Assembly: GCA_964559535.1 (NCBI GenBank)
Contig: CAZLIC010000060.1
Span: 1-27,298 of the forward strand
DNA from: CAZLIC01 sp964559535
Lineage (GTDB): Bacteria > Pseudomonadota > Alphaproteobacteria > Rhodobacterales > Rhodobacteraceae
Reading direction: 5' to 3'
Length of the DNA: 27,298 nt
This document shows, one piece after another, positions 1-9,800 of this stretch. A program made the translations under genes and the position numbers. Within the stretch, counting starts at the first letter, position 1; every line of letters starts with the position of its first letter. The notes under the pieces were generated by a model, which did no database searches, was not told the DNA's origin, and saw only the letters and a list, made by a program, of their open reading frames with translations.

Positions 1-1
1 C

Positions 2-640
2 CAGTTCCTCGGTCACGATCTTATCTTCGTGTCCACGAAACCGGCAGCAGGCCACAGCGCCAGCGTGGCCGCCGCCGCCGAACGGTTCGAACGGCTGCTT
101 GCCGCCAAGATCGGTGCCGAGCGGGCGCCTAAGGCGATCAAGGCGATCTTGACCGCCCCGGGCTTCGAGACCGCGGAGGGACGGTTGGTCGCCGAGACCG
201 ACGCCTGCGAAGCGGCGGTGGCGAGCTCGGCCGCACCGGAGCCATCCAATGAAACAGCCCCGACTGCCGAAGCCGAGCCCGCCGCCGCGGCTGCGCCGAT
301 CGTCGAAGCGAACGAACCCAACTCAGAACAGGCCGCCGCGCCCAGCGCCCCGCGTCGCCGCCGGGATGCCGACCTCGAGGCCAAGGCCCGGCAGGGTGAA
401 CTGCCCCCACCGCCCGACTTCTCCGCGCCGACCCACGCCCGTTTCCGGGCCAAACTCGCCGCGCTGGTGGAACTGGCTGGGAAGGCCGATGCAAGTGGCC
501 TGCGCGCCATCACGATCAACCCAGTCTCGTCCAGCCCCAAGGCACTGGCCCGCTATCGTGACCTCGCGGTGCTGGCGATTGAGTCAATGCTATCCAACGC
601 TACCGGCCAAGAGTCGGAAGACCCGAAACATGGTTCTTGA
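2..640 (+). CDS. Unrecognised mobile-element protein, 5' end outside window
   Basis: The reading frame is open to the left edge. The codons before the possible GTG start at 29 still read like protein (GHDLIFVSTKPAAG), so the gene probably begins outside the window. The visible product is about 212 residues. An N-terminal helical part (AAERFERLLAAKIGAERAPK) is followed by an Ala/Pro/Glu-rich linker, an Arg cluster (PRRRRDAD), and a C-terminal block containing FRAKLAALVELAGKADASGL and SSSPKALARYRDLAVLAIE. I have an impression of this C-terminal block from alphaproteobacterial plasmid and ICE proteins of unknown function, but I cannot name the family. A frameshifted copy of the same block lies at 12863-13050. 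The last 41 bases overlap the 3' end of the convergent 447-aa gene. Function unknown. Confidence refers to its being a real gene. Confidence 0.6.
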   Translation, partial: QFLGHDLIFVSTKPAAGHSASVAAAAERFERLLAAKIGAERAPKAIKAILTAPGFETAEGRLVAETDACEAAVASSAAPEPSNETAPTAEAEPAAAAAPIVEANEPNSEQAAAPSAPRRRRDADLEAKARQGELPPPPDFSAPTHARFRAKLAALVELAGKADASGLRAITINPVSSSPKALARYRDLAVLAIESMLSNATGQESEDPKHGS

Positions 641-1943
641 TGGCAACTGGGTCGAAGCCGACAGACGAAAACCTTGGGCGCACATCCGATGTTTTGTACG
701 TCCAGAGTTTTGCTTCGCCCGCGAATGGATCAAGTGCAACATCGAGCAGGCGTCGATTGAGGGGCTCGGACATCCTTTGGACAAAGGACGTTGATCGACG
801 CGGAGATATGATATTGGCCAACAGCATCACGTTGTCGGCAGCACCTGCGAGGCCCTTAGTGGCACCCCAAACAAGAGAAATCAGGGCTTTGCGTCTGGGG
901 GCCAAGTCGTCAAGCGAAACGTAGTCCTTGAAGTGGTCGGCAAGGACTCGGCGATATTCCTCAGTCGTCTTCTTAATCTCATTTACTCGATCAGAGTTGC
1001 TTCGATTTGATCGGCGGTTCATTGCCGAGTCGATTGAACTCATAAAGTCTGCCTTCGCAGTTCGAACATTTGACCCCGGTGTGAAGAAGCCATCAAAGAG
1101 ATGAAGTTTGTTCATGGGAAAGCCTTTGGGAATAGAGATCAATGGCATGTTTTCGATCTCTGCTTCGATGGACTGGTCCATTTCCAGAATGTCCTCGAAC
1201 GCCTTGCCCACCGTTGTGTCTGAAATCACGGTCTGCTTCATGTCATCTGACAAGAGCATGCCAAAGTTGTAGTGATAGCACTGATTGGCAATGTCCATTA
1301 ATCGGACTAGGCCGTCCCTCTCGATCACACGTTCCGAAAGCAGTGAAAGCGCAGCATGCTCGACGGCAGTCCTCGGAGCATTCTGCATATCTGGGTGGTC
1401 TTGATATCGTCTACCGAATTCTGACAGGCGCTCAGATGTGAAACCGATCAGACCGAGGTCATTGGGCGTCTTATCGAAGATGCGATTGAAGAGCTTCTTA
1501 AAGCCTTCATGCACTAGTACTTTTGGCCAGGCCTGTACGCGTCGATCATCGAACAAGTGACTTGACCACCCCAGCAGTCCCTTTCGAATATCTGGCCAGT
1601 CGTCTCGCGCAATAAGCTGCTTCGATGTTGCTACCCCTCTCTGAGCAAGGAATTCCGGCTGGCGGGCAAAGGCCTCAGCGTCGCCTCCTCGCGAAAGTAC
1701 CCGGATAAAGTCGTTCTTGACCATTTGTCGAATAAGGCTGCGGTTATCCAGTGTCTGTGACAAACCAATGGGGTGATGGAACAGATAACCGTCATTCAAA
1801 AGGATCGGGCCAGAGAAAAGGATGTTCCTCAAGATCGATAGATTGAAAAAGTCCGCATCGACTTCGGGTGTGATACCATACCTATTCACAACATCATCCA
1901 GCAGTCCTGAGTAAGTCCATGGAATATATGTTGTTCCGGTCAT
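600..1943 (-). CDS. Hypothetical 447-aa protein, low-GC accessory gene
   Basis: I do not recognise this protein. It runs 447 residues from an ATG with a weak GGAA-type ribosome site. It shows no obvious signal peptide, transmembrane segment, Walker motif or nuclease motif. The N-terminal third has hydrophobic segments (ILRNILFSGPILLNDGYLFH) that look like a buried core, the middle is charged and helical (residues about 100-270), and near residue 300 lies an Arg/Ser-rich patch (MNRRSNRSNSDRVNEIKK). Base composition is clearly more AT-rich than that of neighbouring genes, which suggests separate transfer. Its ATG overlaps the TGA of an upstream reading frame on the same strand (ATGA), as in a coupled two-gene cassette, but only about 29 codons of that partner remain. 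Setting among defence and mobile genes makes an accessory or defence role possible; this is inference only. Confidence 0.7.
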   Translation of the reverse strand: MTGTTYIPWTYSGLLDDVVNRYGITPEVDADFFNLSILRNILFSGPILLNDGYLFHHPIGLSQTLDNRSLIRQMVKNDFIRVLSRGGDAEAFARQPEFLAQRGVATSKQLIARDDWPDIRKGLLGWSSHLFDDRRVQAWPKVLVHEGFKKLFNRIFDKTPNDLGLIGFTSERLSEFGRRYQDHPDMQNAPRTAVEHAALSLLSERVIERDGLVRLMDIANQCYHYNFGMLLSDDMKQTVISDTTVGKAFEDILEMDQSIEAEIENMPLISIPKGFPMNKLHLFDGFFTPGSNVRTAKADFMSSIDSAMNRRSNRSNSDRVNEIKKTTEEYRRVLADHFKDYVSLDDLAPRRKALISLVWGATKGLAGAADNVMLLANIISPRRSTSFVQRMSEPLNRRLLDVALDPFAGEAKLWTYKTSDVRPRFSSVGFDPVAIKNHVSGLPTLGR

Positions 1944-2029
1944 TTTTCCGCGCCGGCGATAAGCTTATGAGCCTGAGCTTCTTTCAGCGCTTGCTTCCGG
2001 TCAAGCGCATTCTGTTCACCCTCTCGCCA
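1940..2029 (-). pseudogene. C-terminal relic of a lost partner gene
   Basis: On the minus strand a 29-codon stretch ends in TGA at 1940-1942 and overlaps the ATG of the 447-aa gene. It reads like the helical tail of a real protein, for example EQNALDRKQALKEAQAHKL followed by IAGAEK. Upstream of about 2029 the same frame stops looking like protein, and the PLP-enzyme pseudogene runs into it in another frame (its stop is at 2016-2018). The simplest reading is a deletion junction that left only the tail of the gene once coupled to the 447-aa gene. Alternatively a one-base indel in a GGG run (2019-2021) separates this tail from the end of the PLP enzyme. Confidence 0.35.
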
Positions 2030-2720
2030 GCGGCGCCACGTTCCAGAACAGCACCCGCCCCGGGCAGCGCTTGGCGAGACACAGCTCCCAAGCCTTTGCG
2101 TGATAGTGCGGATCGGCCGGGAAGGGCGCGGCCAGCGCGGCGCGGTCGCTGAACTTGCGGGGATGGACGTGGATAGTGGCCCCGCCGACCTCGCGCGGGG
2201 TGAGGTCGCGGCCTATCTGTACGACGTGGCGGCGGGCATTCGGCTAGGCGGCGGCGAGGCCGCGGGCGAGGACGCCGGACCCGGCGGCGCACCAGAGCTC
2301 TTCGGGATCGAAACCGGTCAGACGAGCGGCGGCGGCGATTGCCTCGACGGCGCCGGGGATCTCGGCGCCAAAGGGGATCAGCCTAGCGCCGGTGTTGCGG
2401 CAGTATTCCCGGGCGCGGGATTGCACGACCGACAGATAGCCAGGGCTGATCGGTACCACCTTGGCGCCGAGGCGCGCCGCCTCAAACGTGCGGGGATGCG
2501 GCCGGGTCCGAGCTGCGACGAAGATCGTGGCGCGTTTGCCAAGGCGCCGGGCGACTTTGGCGATCGCAGTCTGGGCCCCGCCTTCAGGCGGGCTGGCATA
2601 GACCGCTTCCTGCACCCCGTCGAAGACCTGGGTGATGAAACGGGCCTTGGTGCCGCCGGGGAATAGGTCGTCGCGGACAACGGCAATGCCGTGGTGCATC
2701 TCGAGGATCGGGGCGGTCAT
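2016..2720 (-). pseudogene. PLP-dependent enzyme, cysteine-synthase-like fold, amber stop
   Basis: The frame starts at ATG 2718-2720 (MTAPILEMHHGIAVV). It reads as a short fold-type II pyridoxal-phosphate enzyme of the kind seen in phages and plasmids: PGGTKARF near residues 22-29 would carry the PLP lysine, then SPPEGGAQTAIAKVARRLGK, FEAARLGAKVV, and a Gly-rich CAAGSGVLARGLAAA. A TAG stop at 2244-2246 follows that motif. The same frame then continues with good coding sense for 75 more codons (PNARRHVVQIGRDLTPREVG through RVLFWNVAPLARG) to TGA at 2016-2018. TAG for TGG (Trp) is the most economical change. The start overlaps the stop of the methyltransferase fragment (ATGA), so the two were coupled. 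A role in DNA base modification with the methyltransferase is an inference from context. The gene is now probably inactive. Confidence 0.75.
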
Positions 2721-3151
2721 TGATCGTCCTCCGGGTCGTCGCTGGGTTCGCCCTCGGCAGCTTCGATCTCGCCGAACTCCACCGGCCCACAGGCCTCGGT
2801 CGCCTTGCGGGGATCGCCCTTGCAGAACACCAGCACGTTCTGGTGGGTCCGGCCGAGCTTGCGTGCGGCGGTGAACTGGCGGCCGACGCGGATCGGCAGG
2901 GAACCGACGGCGGTGACGAGGATCGCGTCGTTGTAAAAGCGGGCACCGGCGGCCTCGAAAGCCTCGACTGTCAGGCCGGGTAGGTTGACGAAGAACCCGT
3001 CGGCATCGCGGACGTCGCCGATCACCCAGACGGCGAAGCGGTTCGGCCAGAGCCGGGCGACGGCCTGTACCATGATCTCGGCCGTTGACCATAGCGCGGG
3101 GCCTGAAACTGGTTTACCTAGCGACGAGGTCGAAGCCCTCCTAACCTGCAC
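2717..3151 (-). pseudogene. DNA methyltransferase, 3' fragment only
   Basis: The open frame is 144 codons. From about 3092 down to 2717 it matches, as I recall the family, the C-terminus of phage/plasmid ParB-type DNA methyltransferases: MVQAVARL, then AVWVIGDVRDADGFFVN, ILVTAVGSLPIRVGRQF, and the signature KLGRTHQNVLVFCKGDP, ending in an acidic tail. The SAM-binding FxGxG and catalytic (D/N)PPY motifs that should lie upstream are missing. The first ~20 codons (MQVRRASTSSLGKPVSG) do not fit the family, so a junction lies near 3080-3110. The likely 5' end of such a gene lies on the same strand at 20586-20708, on the far side of the defence cargo. The fragment cannot encode an active enzyme. 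Confidence 0.75.
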
Positions 3152-3550
3152 CGACCTGCACAGGGCCTTTTAGACTGGCTACCAAGCCGTCAATGGGGTT
3201 GCGCCGGATGTCACGCCGTCCGAGGTGGGCAGGACGGTCTCAATAGCTCAACCCAAGCCCAGACAAAGGATGGATAAAGGGGTGATAGCTGCTATCTCTA
3301 ACTGGATCGCATGGATCAAAAGCATGGCGCTCGACTACGCCGGGATGGCCCCGCCTCCTGTGCGCAGAGCACCAACACCTCAGCCTAAGCCTGCGGTGAC
3401 AATTAATGCCTATCAGACGAGGTCGCGCTCAGACTAATGCAACAGGCTTCTAATTCAGATGGCGAGGAGTTAGGTCGCAGATCAAGCATTGAAGTTGTTT
3501 AGACTTTCCGCAACGATAAACGAAGTATAAAGTTTCGACGCGGAGATTCC
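3152..3550 (+). other. Upstream region of the Druantia-like operon
   Basis: These 399 bases lie between the methyltransferase fragment and the first defence gene. They contain one doubtful small frame (3270-3437, 55 codons, MDKGVIAAISNWIAWIKS to QTRSRSD) with no well-spaced ribosome site. The AT-richer part from 3440 to 3550 (TTGAAGTTGTTTAGAC, AACGATAAACGAAGTATAAAG) is the natural place for the promoter of the operon. I cannot fix a -35/-10 pair with confidence. Confidence 0.35.
3270..3437 (+). CDS. Possible small hypothetical protein
   Basis: A 55-codon frame with an amphipathic start (AAISNWIAWIKSMALDYAG) and a Pro-rich tail (MAPPPVRRAPTPQPKP). An upstream GTG or ATG would give up to 70 codons (from 3225). 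The AAGG directly before ATG 3270 is too close to be a good ribosome site. It could equally be a remnant at the cargo junction. Confidence 0.2.
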   Translation: MDKGVIAAISNWIAWIKSMALDYAGMAPPPVRRAPTPQPKPAVTINAYQTRSRSD

Positions 3551-6500
3551 GTGATCTGCCAAACATCCGATTTCCTGCTTTACCAGCAGCTGAAACGTCC
3601 GGAGGCTCCGCCGTTCCTTGGTCTGCTGTCCCTTGGTGACGGGGCACGAGATGAGGCCATTTCGCGGGTGCGCACTTTTCTTGGCGGCAGTGCCCGGGCC
3701 ATCCCCCGGCTGTTCCAGGCGCATGGATACCTGGCAGGCTGGACAGTGGCTCATGCCCTGAACGACAATTACGGCGGAAATGACCTGCGTATCTATGCGC
3801 ATCTGGAAGATGTGCTGGGCGTGCCGATCAGGACGCCGGCGGTAAGAGAAGACCTGCATCGTAGCTTTCTGGCGCTTTGCGACAGGCTGGGCCTGCCCAG
3901 CCGGGGTCTGGATCGGATGGTAGACCTTTATCTTCTGCATGCGGGGGTGCCGAGGGCGCATATCCAGCAGTTGATCGAGGCGTTCCAGCGCCAGCATGAT
4001 CTGTTCGGGGCGCCACCTGAGGATTCCTCTACCTTGCTGAACCGGTGGGAAGACGATGCGCTGGACTTCCTGCCCCCCACGGTCATCACGCCGCGGCGTG
4101 CGATCCTATGGGATGAAACCGCCTGGCACGCCCGGCTTTATGCGCGGATTGCGGCGAACCCGACCGGGTTTCAGGCCAATAGCCCGTTCGAAAGCTTCTT
4201 TGCCGAGTGCTTTGCAAAGGCCGGTGCCGAGCGTATGCGCGGTGGCGTGGCCGCGGCCCTTCCGCCCCGCCCGCGGCTGGTCTGGGGTGCCGATGGGCTG
4301 GCCTTGCGGCTTCCGCGGGCCAATGGCCAGATCGCCGTGCATATGGATGATGCTGACCGCCCCCTGCGCCTGAAAGGGGGCGAGGATTGGGCGTTGGAGC
4401 AACCTTGGCCCAGACGGATGTCGGGGCAGATTGACGGGATGCCCTTTGCGGTGGACTTTCTGGCCGATGACAGCCGCTTTGCCGTATTCGACCTGACGGC
4501 TGGCCAGTTCCTTTGTGAAAGCGCGGGGCATGGGTCCCGCGACCTCATGCTGGATACCTCTGAGGCGCTGGTTGCCGCGCGCCGCCCCTTTGTGCTGGAT
4601 GATCTGGATGCCTTGCCGCTGGGCGACGGCTGTTTCCTGCAGCGGTTGGTGCTGGACCACAGGCCAAGGATGCTGCGGATCGGCGGGCAGGTCATTGCCC
4701 TGGCGACACGACCGCGGCGCCGTCTGGGGCTGATCGGGGCGGAAATCGCCAATGGGCCAAAGGGGCGTCTTTTCGGCCCGGAGGCGGTGATCCGGGTGGA
4801 AACCGGCTTGCCCGTGACCGAAACGCGTCGTCTGCGCCTGAGTGTCGCCGGTGTGGACAGGGTGATCGACGTGGCCGTGACCGGAGGGATCGGCGAATGC
4901 GGGTTGGCCGATTGCCTGCCCGCCGGGCTGCCGTCGGGGCCGGCGCGGCTGCGGCTGGAACTTCTGGCGCCGGATCGGGAAGCGCGATCGGCGGGGATCA
5001 CCCTTGGCGCCTTTGTCTGGAGCGAGTTCGAGGCTGTGCGCGGGTTGGACGTGATCTGTGCGGCGGAGCCTTCAAACTTTCTTCCTTCGCATTCCCAGCA
5101 TGTTAGTGCCTATGGCCGCGGCTTGCAGCTGGACCCCAAGGGGGGTTACGCCCATGCTCTGGCCGCCTTTGGGATCGAGGGTGAGGTGGTATCGTTCCGC
5201 CTTGCATGGCCCGATATCAGTCTGGTGCGCCTGCGGTCGGATGGTGTGGTCAGCCCGGTGCCTTTGGGGGCCCGGATCGGGATAGGGGCGGACGACAGGT
5301 TTGGTCATGTGTCGATCCGCTGCCCAGATCGCGGAGCGTCCCTTCGAGTGGGGGCGCGGCATGAAGCCCAACCCTTTGCGCTGGGAATGACGCGTAACAT
5401 CGCAATCTCGGAGCTTGTAGGGAAGACCGGTTCAGTTGTGCTTCGGCGGTCGAACGGTGCCGAAGTGGTGCTGTTTGAAATCCTGGATGCCCTTCAGCCC
5501 ACACGGTTTGACCTGCGCCCGGCGCGAGTGGGGGTGCAGGCCACATTTGCCATCGGCACGGCTATCGATGCTGTCGCGATCGAGGCCGAGGACGAGATGG
5601 GCAACCGTAGTTTTCACGAGGCCGCACTTGGACGAAGGCCTGTGGGGCAGGCCGCGCCCGACTGGCTGCGTGCCGCATTTTCGGGCAACGACACCCGCGA
5701 AGTGGCGCTGACCATCGCGCAGCGGCCGGCCGATCAGGGGCTGATGATCGGGCGCGTTTACGTGCGGCTCGACAGCGCGAACCCGGAACAGGGATGGCGC
5801 CCGTTGCGGAATGGCCGGAGAGATACCTATGCGTTACCGCTGGTGGCCCCGCACAGCCTGTCTGATGCGCCGGTGGATTTCATCCAGACCCGGTTCGAGA
5901 CGCTGTGCCGCTGGCTTTCGGATTGCTATGCGGTGGATTGCTGGCTGGACCACGGGCTGGAGCGCGTCCTGTTGCCGCGCTGGCGCAGTCTGGGCGGCGT
6001 GATTGCAGGTCTGCCGCTTGCGGGCGGGCTTCTGATGCGGGCGGCGCTGGTGCCGGCACTGGGGGAAACCTCGCCCAGCTGGGTCCCGATGGTGCACCCG
6101 GTGGAGATTGATCCGGGCCTTTACTCCGCCCCCACCGCGGCCTTCGATGCCCTTGCCGATCAGGCAGACGATGGGCTGCGGGTAGGAGCGCGGATGGGTG
6201 CCCTATCGCGCGTACGCCTGCGCGAGGGGCTTTTGCACGGGCAGGCGCTGATTGCCTTTGCCAATGCCGCGCAAGTCGAGCGGAACCCCGACACGGTGCT
6301 GGCGGGCTTTCGGCCCGAACGCTTTTTCAAGCTGTTTCCCCATATGGATACTGATCCTGGGGCAGGGTGGTTCTGGCATGGAACACCGATCCTTGGCCCG
6401 GCCCATCTGCGGGCGGCGCAGTTGCGGATGCTGGAGCGGTTCGAGGCGGCCAATGTGCTGTTTGATCCGCAGAGCGAGGGCGGCGGCAACAGCCGGCGCG

Positions 6501-6811
6501 GCGAAGCCCTGTCGACACTTGCGGCCCACGTTCTTGCGGAATGCTCTCCCGAACGGCGCCCGCCCATGCCCAAGCGCAGACCAGAGGATGACCGGCCCCC
6601 CGCGGTTGATTTGGCGGTTGCGGCCACGCTTTCCGAGTTTGCCCGTGCCAGCCGGACCGGTTCAGCCGGGCAGTTTATCGAAACGCTGGCCGCAAGCCTG
6701 AACTGGCGTGCGCCGGATGTGCTGGCCTCGATCGGGTTTCTGCTGCGGCTGGCGCCCGAACTGTTCTACTATTTCCTTCTTGTTTGGCAGTTGGCCAAGG
6801 TGCGCCCATGA
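3551..6811 (+). CDS. druH: DruH-like protein, Druantia type III
   Basis: 1086 residues from a GTG with GGAG at 3542-3545. I see no known enzymatic motif. The N-terminus (residues 1-170) is helical; the middle (about 220-700) is rich in beta-type segments with many Arg/Gly turns; the C-terminus (about 1030-1086) is helical with a hydrophobic stretch ending in LAPELFYYFLLVWQLAKV. The stop overlaps the start of the DUF1998 helicase (ATGA), so the pair forms a tight operon. A protein of about 1000 residues without known domains directly before a ~2000-aa DUF1998 helicase is the layout described for Druantia type III (DruH, DruE), an anti-phage system. The name rests on gene order, size and the partner's domains, since DruH itself has no motif I can verify by eye. 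The alternative is an unrelated partner of a DISARM- or Dpd-like helicase. Confidence 0.6.
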   Translation: MICQTSDFLLYQQLKRPEAPPFLGLLSLGDGARDEAISRVRTFLGGSARAIPRLFQAHGYLAGWTVAHALNDNYGGNDLRIYAHLEDVLGVPIRTPAVREDLHRSFLALCDRLGLPSRGLDRMVDLYLLHAGVPRAHIQQLIEAFQRQHDLFGAPPEDSSTLLNRWEDDALDFLPPTVITPRRAILWDETAWHARLYARIAANPTGFQANSPFESFFAECFAKAGAERMRGGVAAALPPRPRLVWGADGLALRLPRANGQIAVHMDDADRPLRLKGGEDWALEQPWPRRMSGQIDGMPFAVDFLADDSRFAVFDLTAGQFLCESAGHGSRDLMLDTSEALVAARRPFVLDDLDALPLGDGCFLQRLVLDHRPRMLRIGGQVIALATRPRRRLGLIGAEIANGPKGRLFGPEAVIRVETGLPVTETRRLRLSVAGVDRVIDVAVTGGIGECGLADCLPAGLPSGPARLRLELLAPDREARSAGITLGAFVWSEFEAVRGLDVICAAEPSNFLPSHSQHVSAYGRGLQLDPKGGYAHALAAFGIEGEVVSFRLAWPDISLVRLRSDGVVSPVPLGARIGIGADDRFGHVSIRCPDRGASLRVGARHEAQPFALGMTRNIAISELVGKTGSVVLRRSNGAEVVLFEILDALQPTRFDLRPARVGVQATFAIGTAIDAVAIEAEDEMGNRSFHEAALGRRPVGQAAPDWLRAAFSGNDTREVALTIAQRPADQGLMIGRVYVRLDSANPEQGWRPLRNGRRDTYALPLVAPHSLSDAPVDFIQTRFETLCRWLSDCYAVDCWLDHGLERVLLPRWRSLGGVIAGLPLAGGLLMRAALVPALGETSPSWVPMVHPVEIDPGLYSAPTAAFDALADQADDGLRVGARMGALSRVRLREGLLHGQALIAFANAAQVERNPDTVLAGFRPERFFKLFPHMDTDPGAGWFWHGTPILGPAHLRAAQLRMLERFEAANVLFDPQSEGGGNSRRGEALSTLAAHVLAECSPERRPPMPKRRPEDDRPPAVDLAVAATLSEFARASRTGSAGQFIETLAASLNWRAPDVLASIGFLLRLAPELFYYFLLVWQLAKVRP

Positions 6812-9800
6812 CCCACGAACTTGACCCGCTTCTGTTCAAGACCCGGCTGCGTGAGACGCTGGCCCGCTATACCTCGACAGCGGCGGGGGTTTCGGCGGCC
6901 CGGGCTCCGCTTCTGTCGCAGCGGGTGGCAGCAACGATTGAGACGGCCGATCTGGTGAAGGGCCCCTTTGTGGAAAGCCTGCCGGATTTCGAGAAAGGCG
7001 CTTCGATCCGCCAGATGGTTCAGGACGGGCGGCTGCACAGGGGTTGGGCGGCGCTCGATGGCAGCGAAAGCGGGCGCGCCTTGATGGACCGGCCGTTGCA
7101 TCTGCATCAGGCGGCGGCCATTGGGCTCGACGAAAACTATCTGGTTGCCACGGGAACCGGTTCGGGCAAGACGGAATCCTTCCTGTTTCCGCTGGTAGAC
7201 AGCCTACTACGCGATCCTGATCTGGTGCGGCCCGGGGTTCGGGCCATTCTGGTCTATCCGCTGAACGCGCTAGCCAATGACCAGATGCACCGCATCGCGC
7301 GCCTCTTGTTTGCCGACCTGAGGGACCCCGGCATCACGCTGGGCCGATACACTGGCCAGGTGCGGTCGAACGAGATGCGAAGCGACGTGGAAAACGATCT
7401 GGTGCAAAGTCCGTCGTTCCAGGCGAACTTTCCCGATGCGACCCGTGTTCCGGCCACCTGGCTTCTGTCGCGGCAAGAGATGCTGGACACCCCTCCGCAT
7501 ATCCTGATCACCAACTATGCCATGCTGGAGCACATCCTGCTTCTGCCTCGCAACCGCCGGCTTTTAGAAGGGGCAGACCTTAAATGGATCGTGCTGGATG
7601 AAGTGCACACCTACACCGGGGCGCAGGCCATCGAGGTGGCATTTCTGCTGCGCAAGCTGAAGACCCGGCTGGGTTTGGCGCCGGGGCGGCTGCGGTGCGT
7701 GGGCACCTCGGCCAGCCTTGATCCGGCCCGGCGCGATGAATTGGCACGGTTTGCCGAGAACCTGTTCGGCGAACCCTTTCCCAGCGGGGATGCCGCGGTC
7801 ATCACCTCGGAACGGCGGCTGCATCCGCGACTGACCGAAGGGGATGCGACCCATAGGCTTGACCCTCAGACCTGGGTGCAGATCGGCGAGGTGATTGCCG
7901 AACTGCGGGCAGCGAACGTTTTTTCCGATGAGAGTGCTGAACATCAGGTGGGCGAATGGAACGCCGCGATGGAGGGTGCAGGGATCGGTGCGCTGCGGCT
8001 GGAGGGCCACCACCTGGGGGAGGCGCTGATTCATGCGCTTTCAGGGCTTGCTGAGGTGCGGCAGGTGGCGCGCGCCTTGATGGGCCGGTCCCTGCCATTC
8101 GACGGCTTGGCGCGGCTGGTGTTTGGCGATGATCCAGGGCTTGCTCGACAGGCACTGACTGCGCTGATCGCGGCGGGGGTTCTGGCCAAGCCCGCGATCG
8201 GCGGCGCATTTCCGCTGTTGCCCGCGCGCTATCACTTGGCAGCCTCGGGTGTGGAAGGCCTGGCCCTAACACTGTCGGCGGAAAATCCCGAACATTGGGA
8301 AGGGCTGCCGCAGGTGAGTCGCACTGGAACGCATGTGGATGGCGTTCCGGCCTATCCGCTTCTGGTCTGTCGCAACTGTGGCGAGCCCTATGTCGAGGGA
8401 TGGGATGATGGCCATGCCCTGCATCCCCGGCCCGATTTGGCGCAGCGAGGTACGCGCCGCGTGTTGCGGCTGGTCGGCGCGGGTCAGAGCGCGTTTGAGG
8501 ACGATGCCGAAGAGGTTGAGGCTGCCGGAGCCGAGGCGGAGGAGCTGTTCTGGTTCGATCCTAAGTCCGGTGACCTGATAGACGGGCCCGGGGATGGTCT
8601 GCTGGGGCTGCAAGAGGCCGAGATGGTGCAGGACACCGAGGAGCGGCGCAGCTATGTGAAACGCTGCCTGTCCTGCGGGCAAAGGGGCGGCCGCTATGCC
8701 GAGCCGGTGACAGCGATCAATCCCGGTGACGACGCTCTGGCCGCTGTCGCCGCTCAGACGCTGATCGAAGCCCTGCCACCGCCGGCCAACCGCGAGTCGG
8801 ATGCGCCAATGAGAGGGCGTAACCTGCTGGTTTTTGCCGACAACCGTCAGGATGCGGCGTTCTTTGCTCCCTTTTTCGAACGCACGGCTCGAAATCAGGC
8901 CCTGCGCGCGGCCATGGTCGAAGCGCTGAAGCAAGCCGAGGACGAGAAGCTGGACCTGGAAGGGGTGAAGGAGGGGGTCTGGCGGGCCCTGCGTCGCGAA
9001 GGTTTCCGGCTTTATGACCGGCGCAACCCCGAACCCTTAGGCAACACGGCGGTGAAGGACAGGCTGCTTGCGCTGATTGCCGGCGAATTGTGTGACGGCG
9101 CCCTGCGGCTTTCAATGGAAACGTTGGGCCTGATGGAGGTGCAGTATCACGGCGAGGATCAGGTGGTGCGCAGCGTGGCCCAGTCCCTGCCTGAAGGGCG
9201 GCGGCACCTCGCACAGCCGCTGGTGCGGTTCCTGCTGGACCAGATCCGCTATTCCCGCGCGATCAACGATCTGGGTGGGATGCTTGACCTGACGGACGAA
9301 ACCCTTTGGGGCGAGGGCAAAGCCAGCGGTGACATTTCCTGGGCGGAAGTCCGGGTGAAAGCGTCGCGCCGGTTGCACACACTGATGCCGGCGCCGAATG
9401 CGCAGAACCGGATCAGCTGGCTTTTGGGCCAGAAGCTGGGTTTTTCGCCGGACCTGATCGGCATGGCGATGCGCGCCTTCTGGCAGGCCGCGACGCGGCC
9501 GGGCTCGGGCCTTCTGAGACCGGGAGGCCATGGTCATGTGCTGAACCTGGCGGCGCTGCGGATGGTTTCGGCGCCTTCTGGCAGCCTCTATCGCTGCCGC
9601 AGTTGTGGTGCGGTAGCGCATCTCGATCTGGATGGCCAATGCACAGCCTGGCGCTGCACCGGCGAGGTCGAGAAAGTTTCGCGCGATGCGCGCGTCGTCG
9701 CGGAGCGTTCTAACCACTACCTGGAGCGCTATCGCTCGAGACCGCAAAGCGCGATCGCCCGTGAACATACTGCCGCCATCGGCGTAGCGGAACGGGCCGA

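Noticed and set aside
2244..3092. 282-codon minus-strand frame that would fuse a leader to the PLP enzyme
   Set aside because: The first 124 codons are Arg/Pro-rich shadow of the methyltransferase fragment; the coupled ATG at 2720 is the natural start.
3100..3180. Direct repeat as target-site duplication between the two cargo borders (near 3100 and 20585)
   Set aside because: Comparison of the border sequences by eye shows only short chance matches (such as ACCGAC), so I cannot claim a transposition event.
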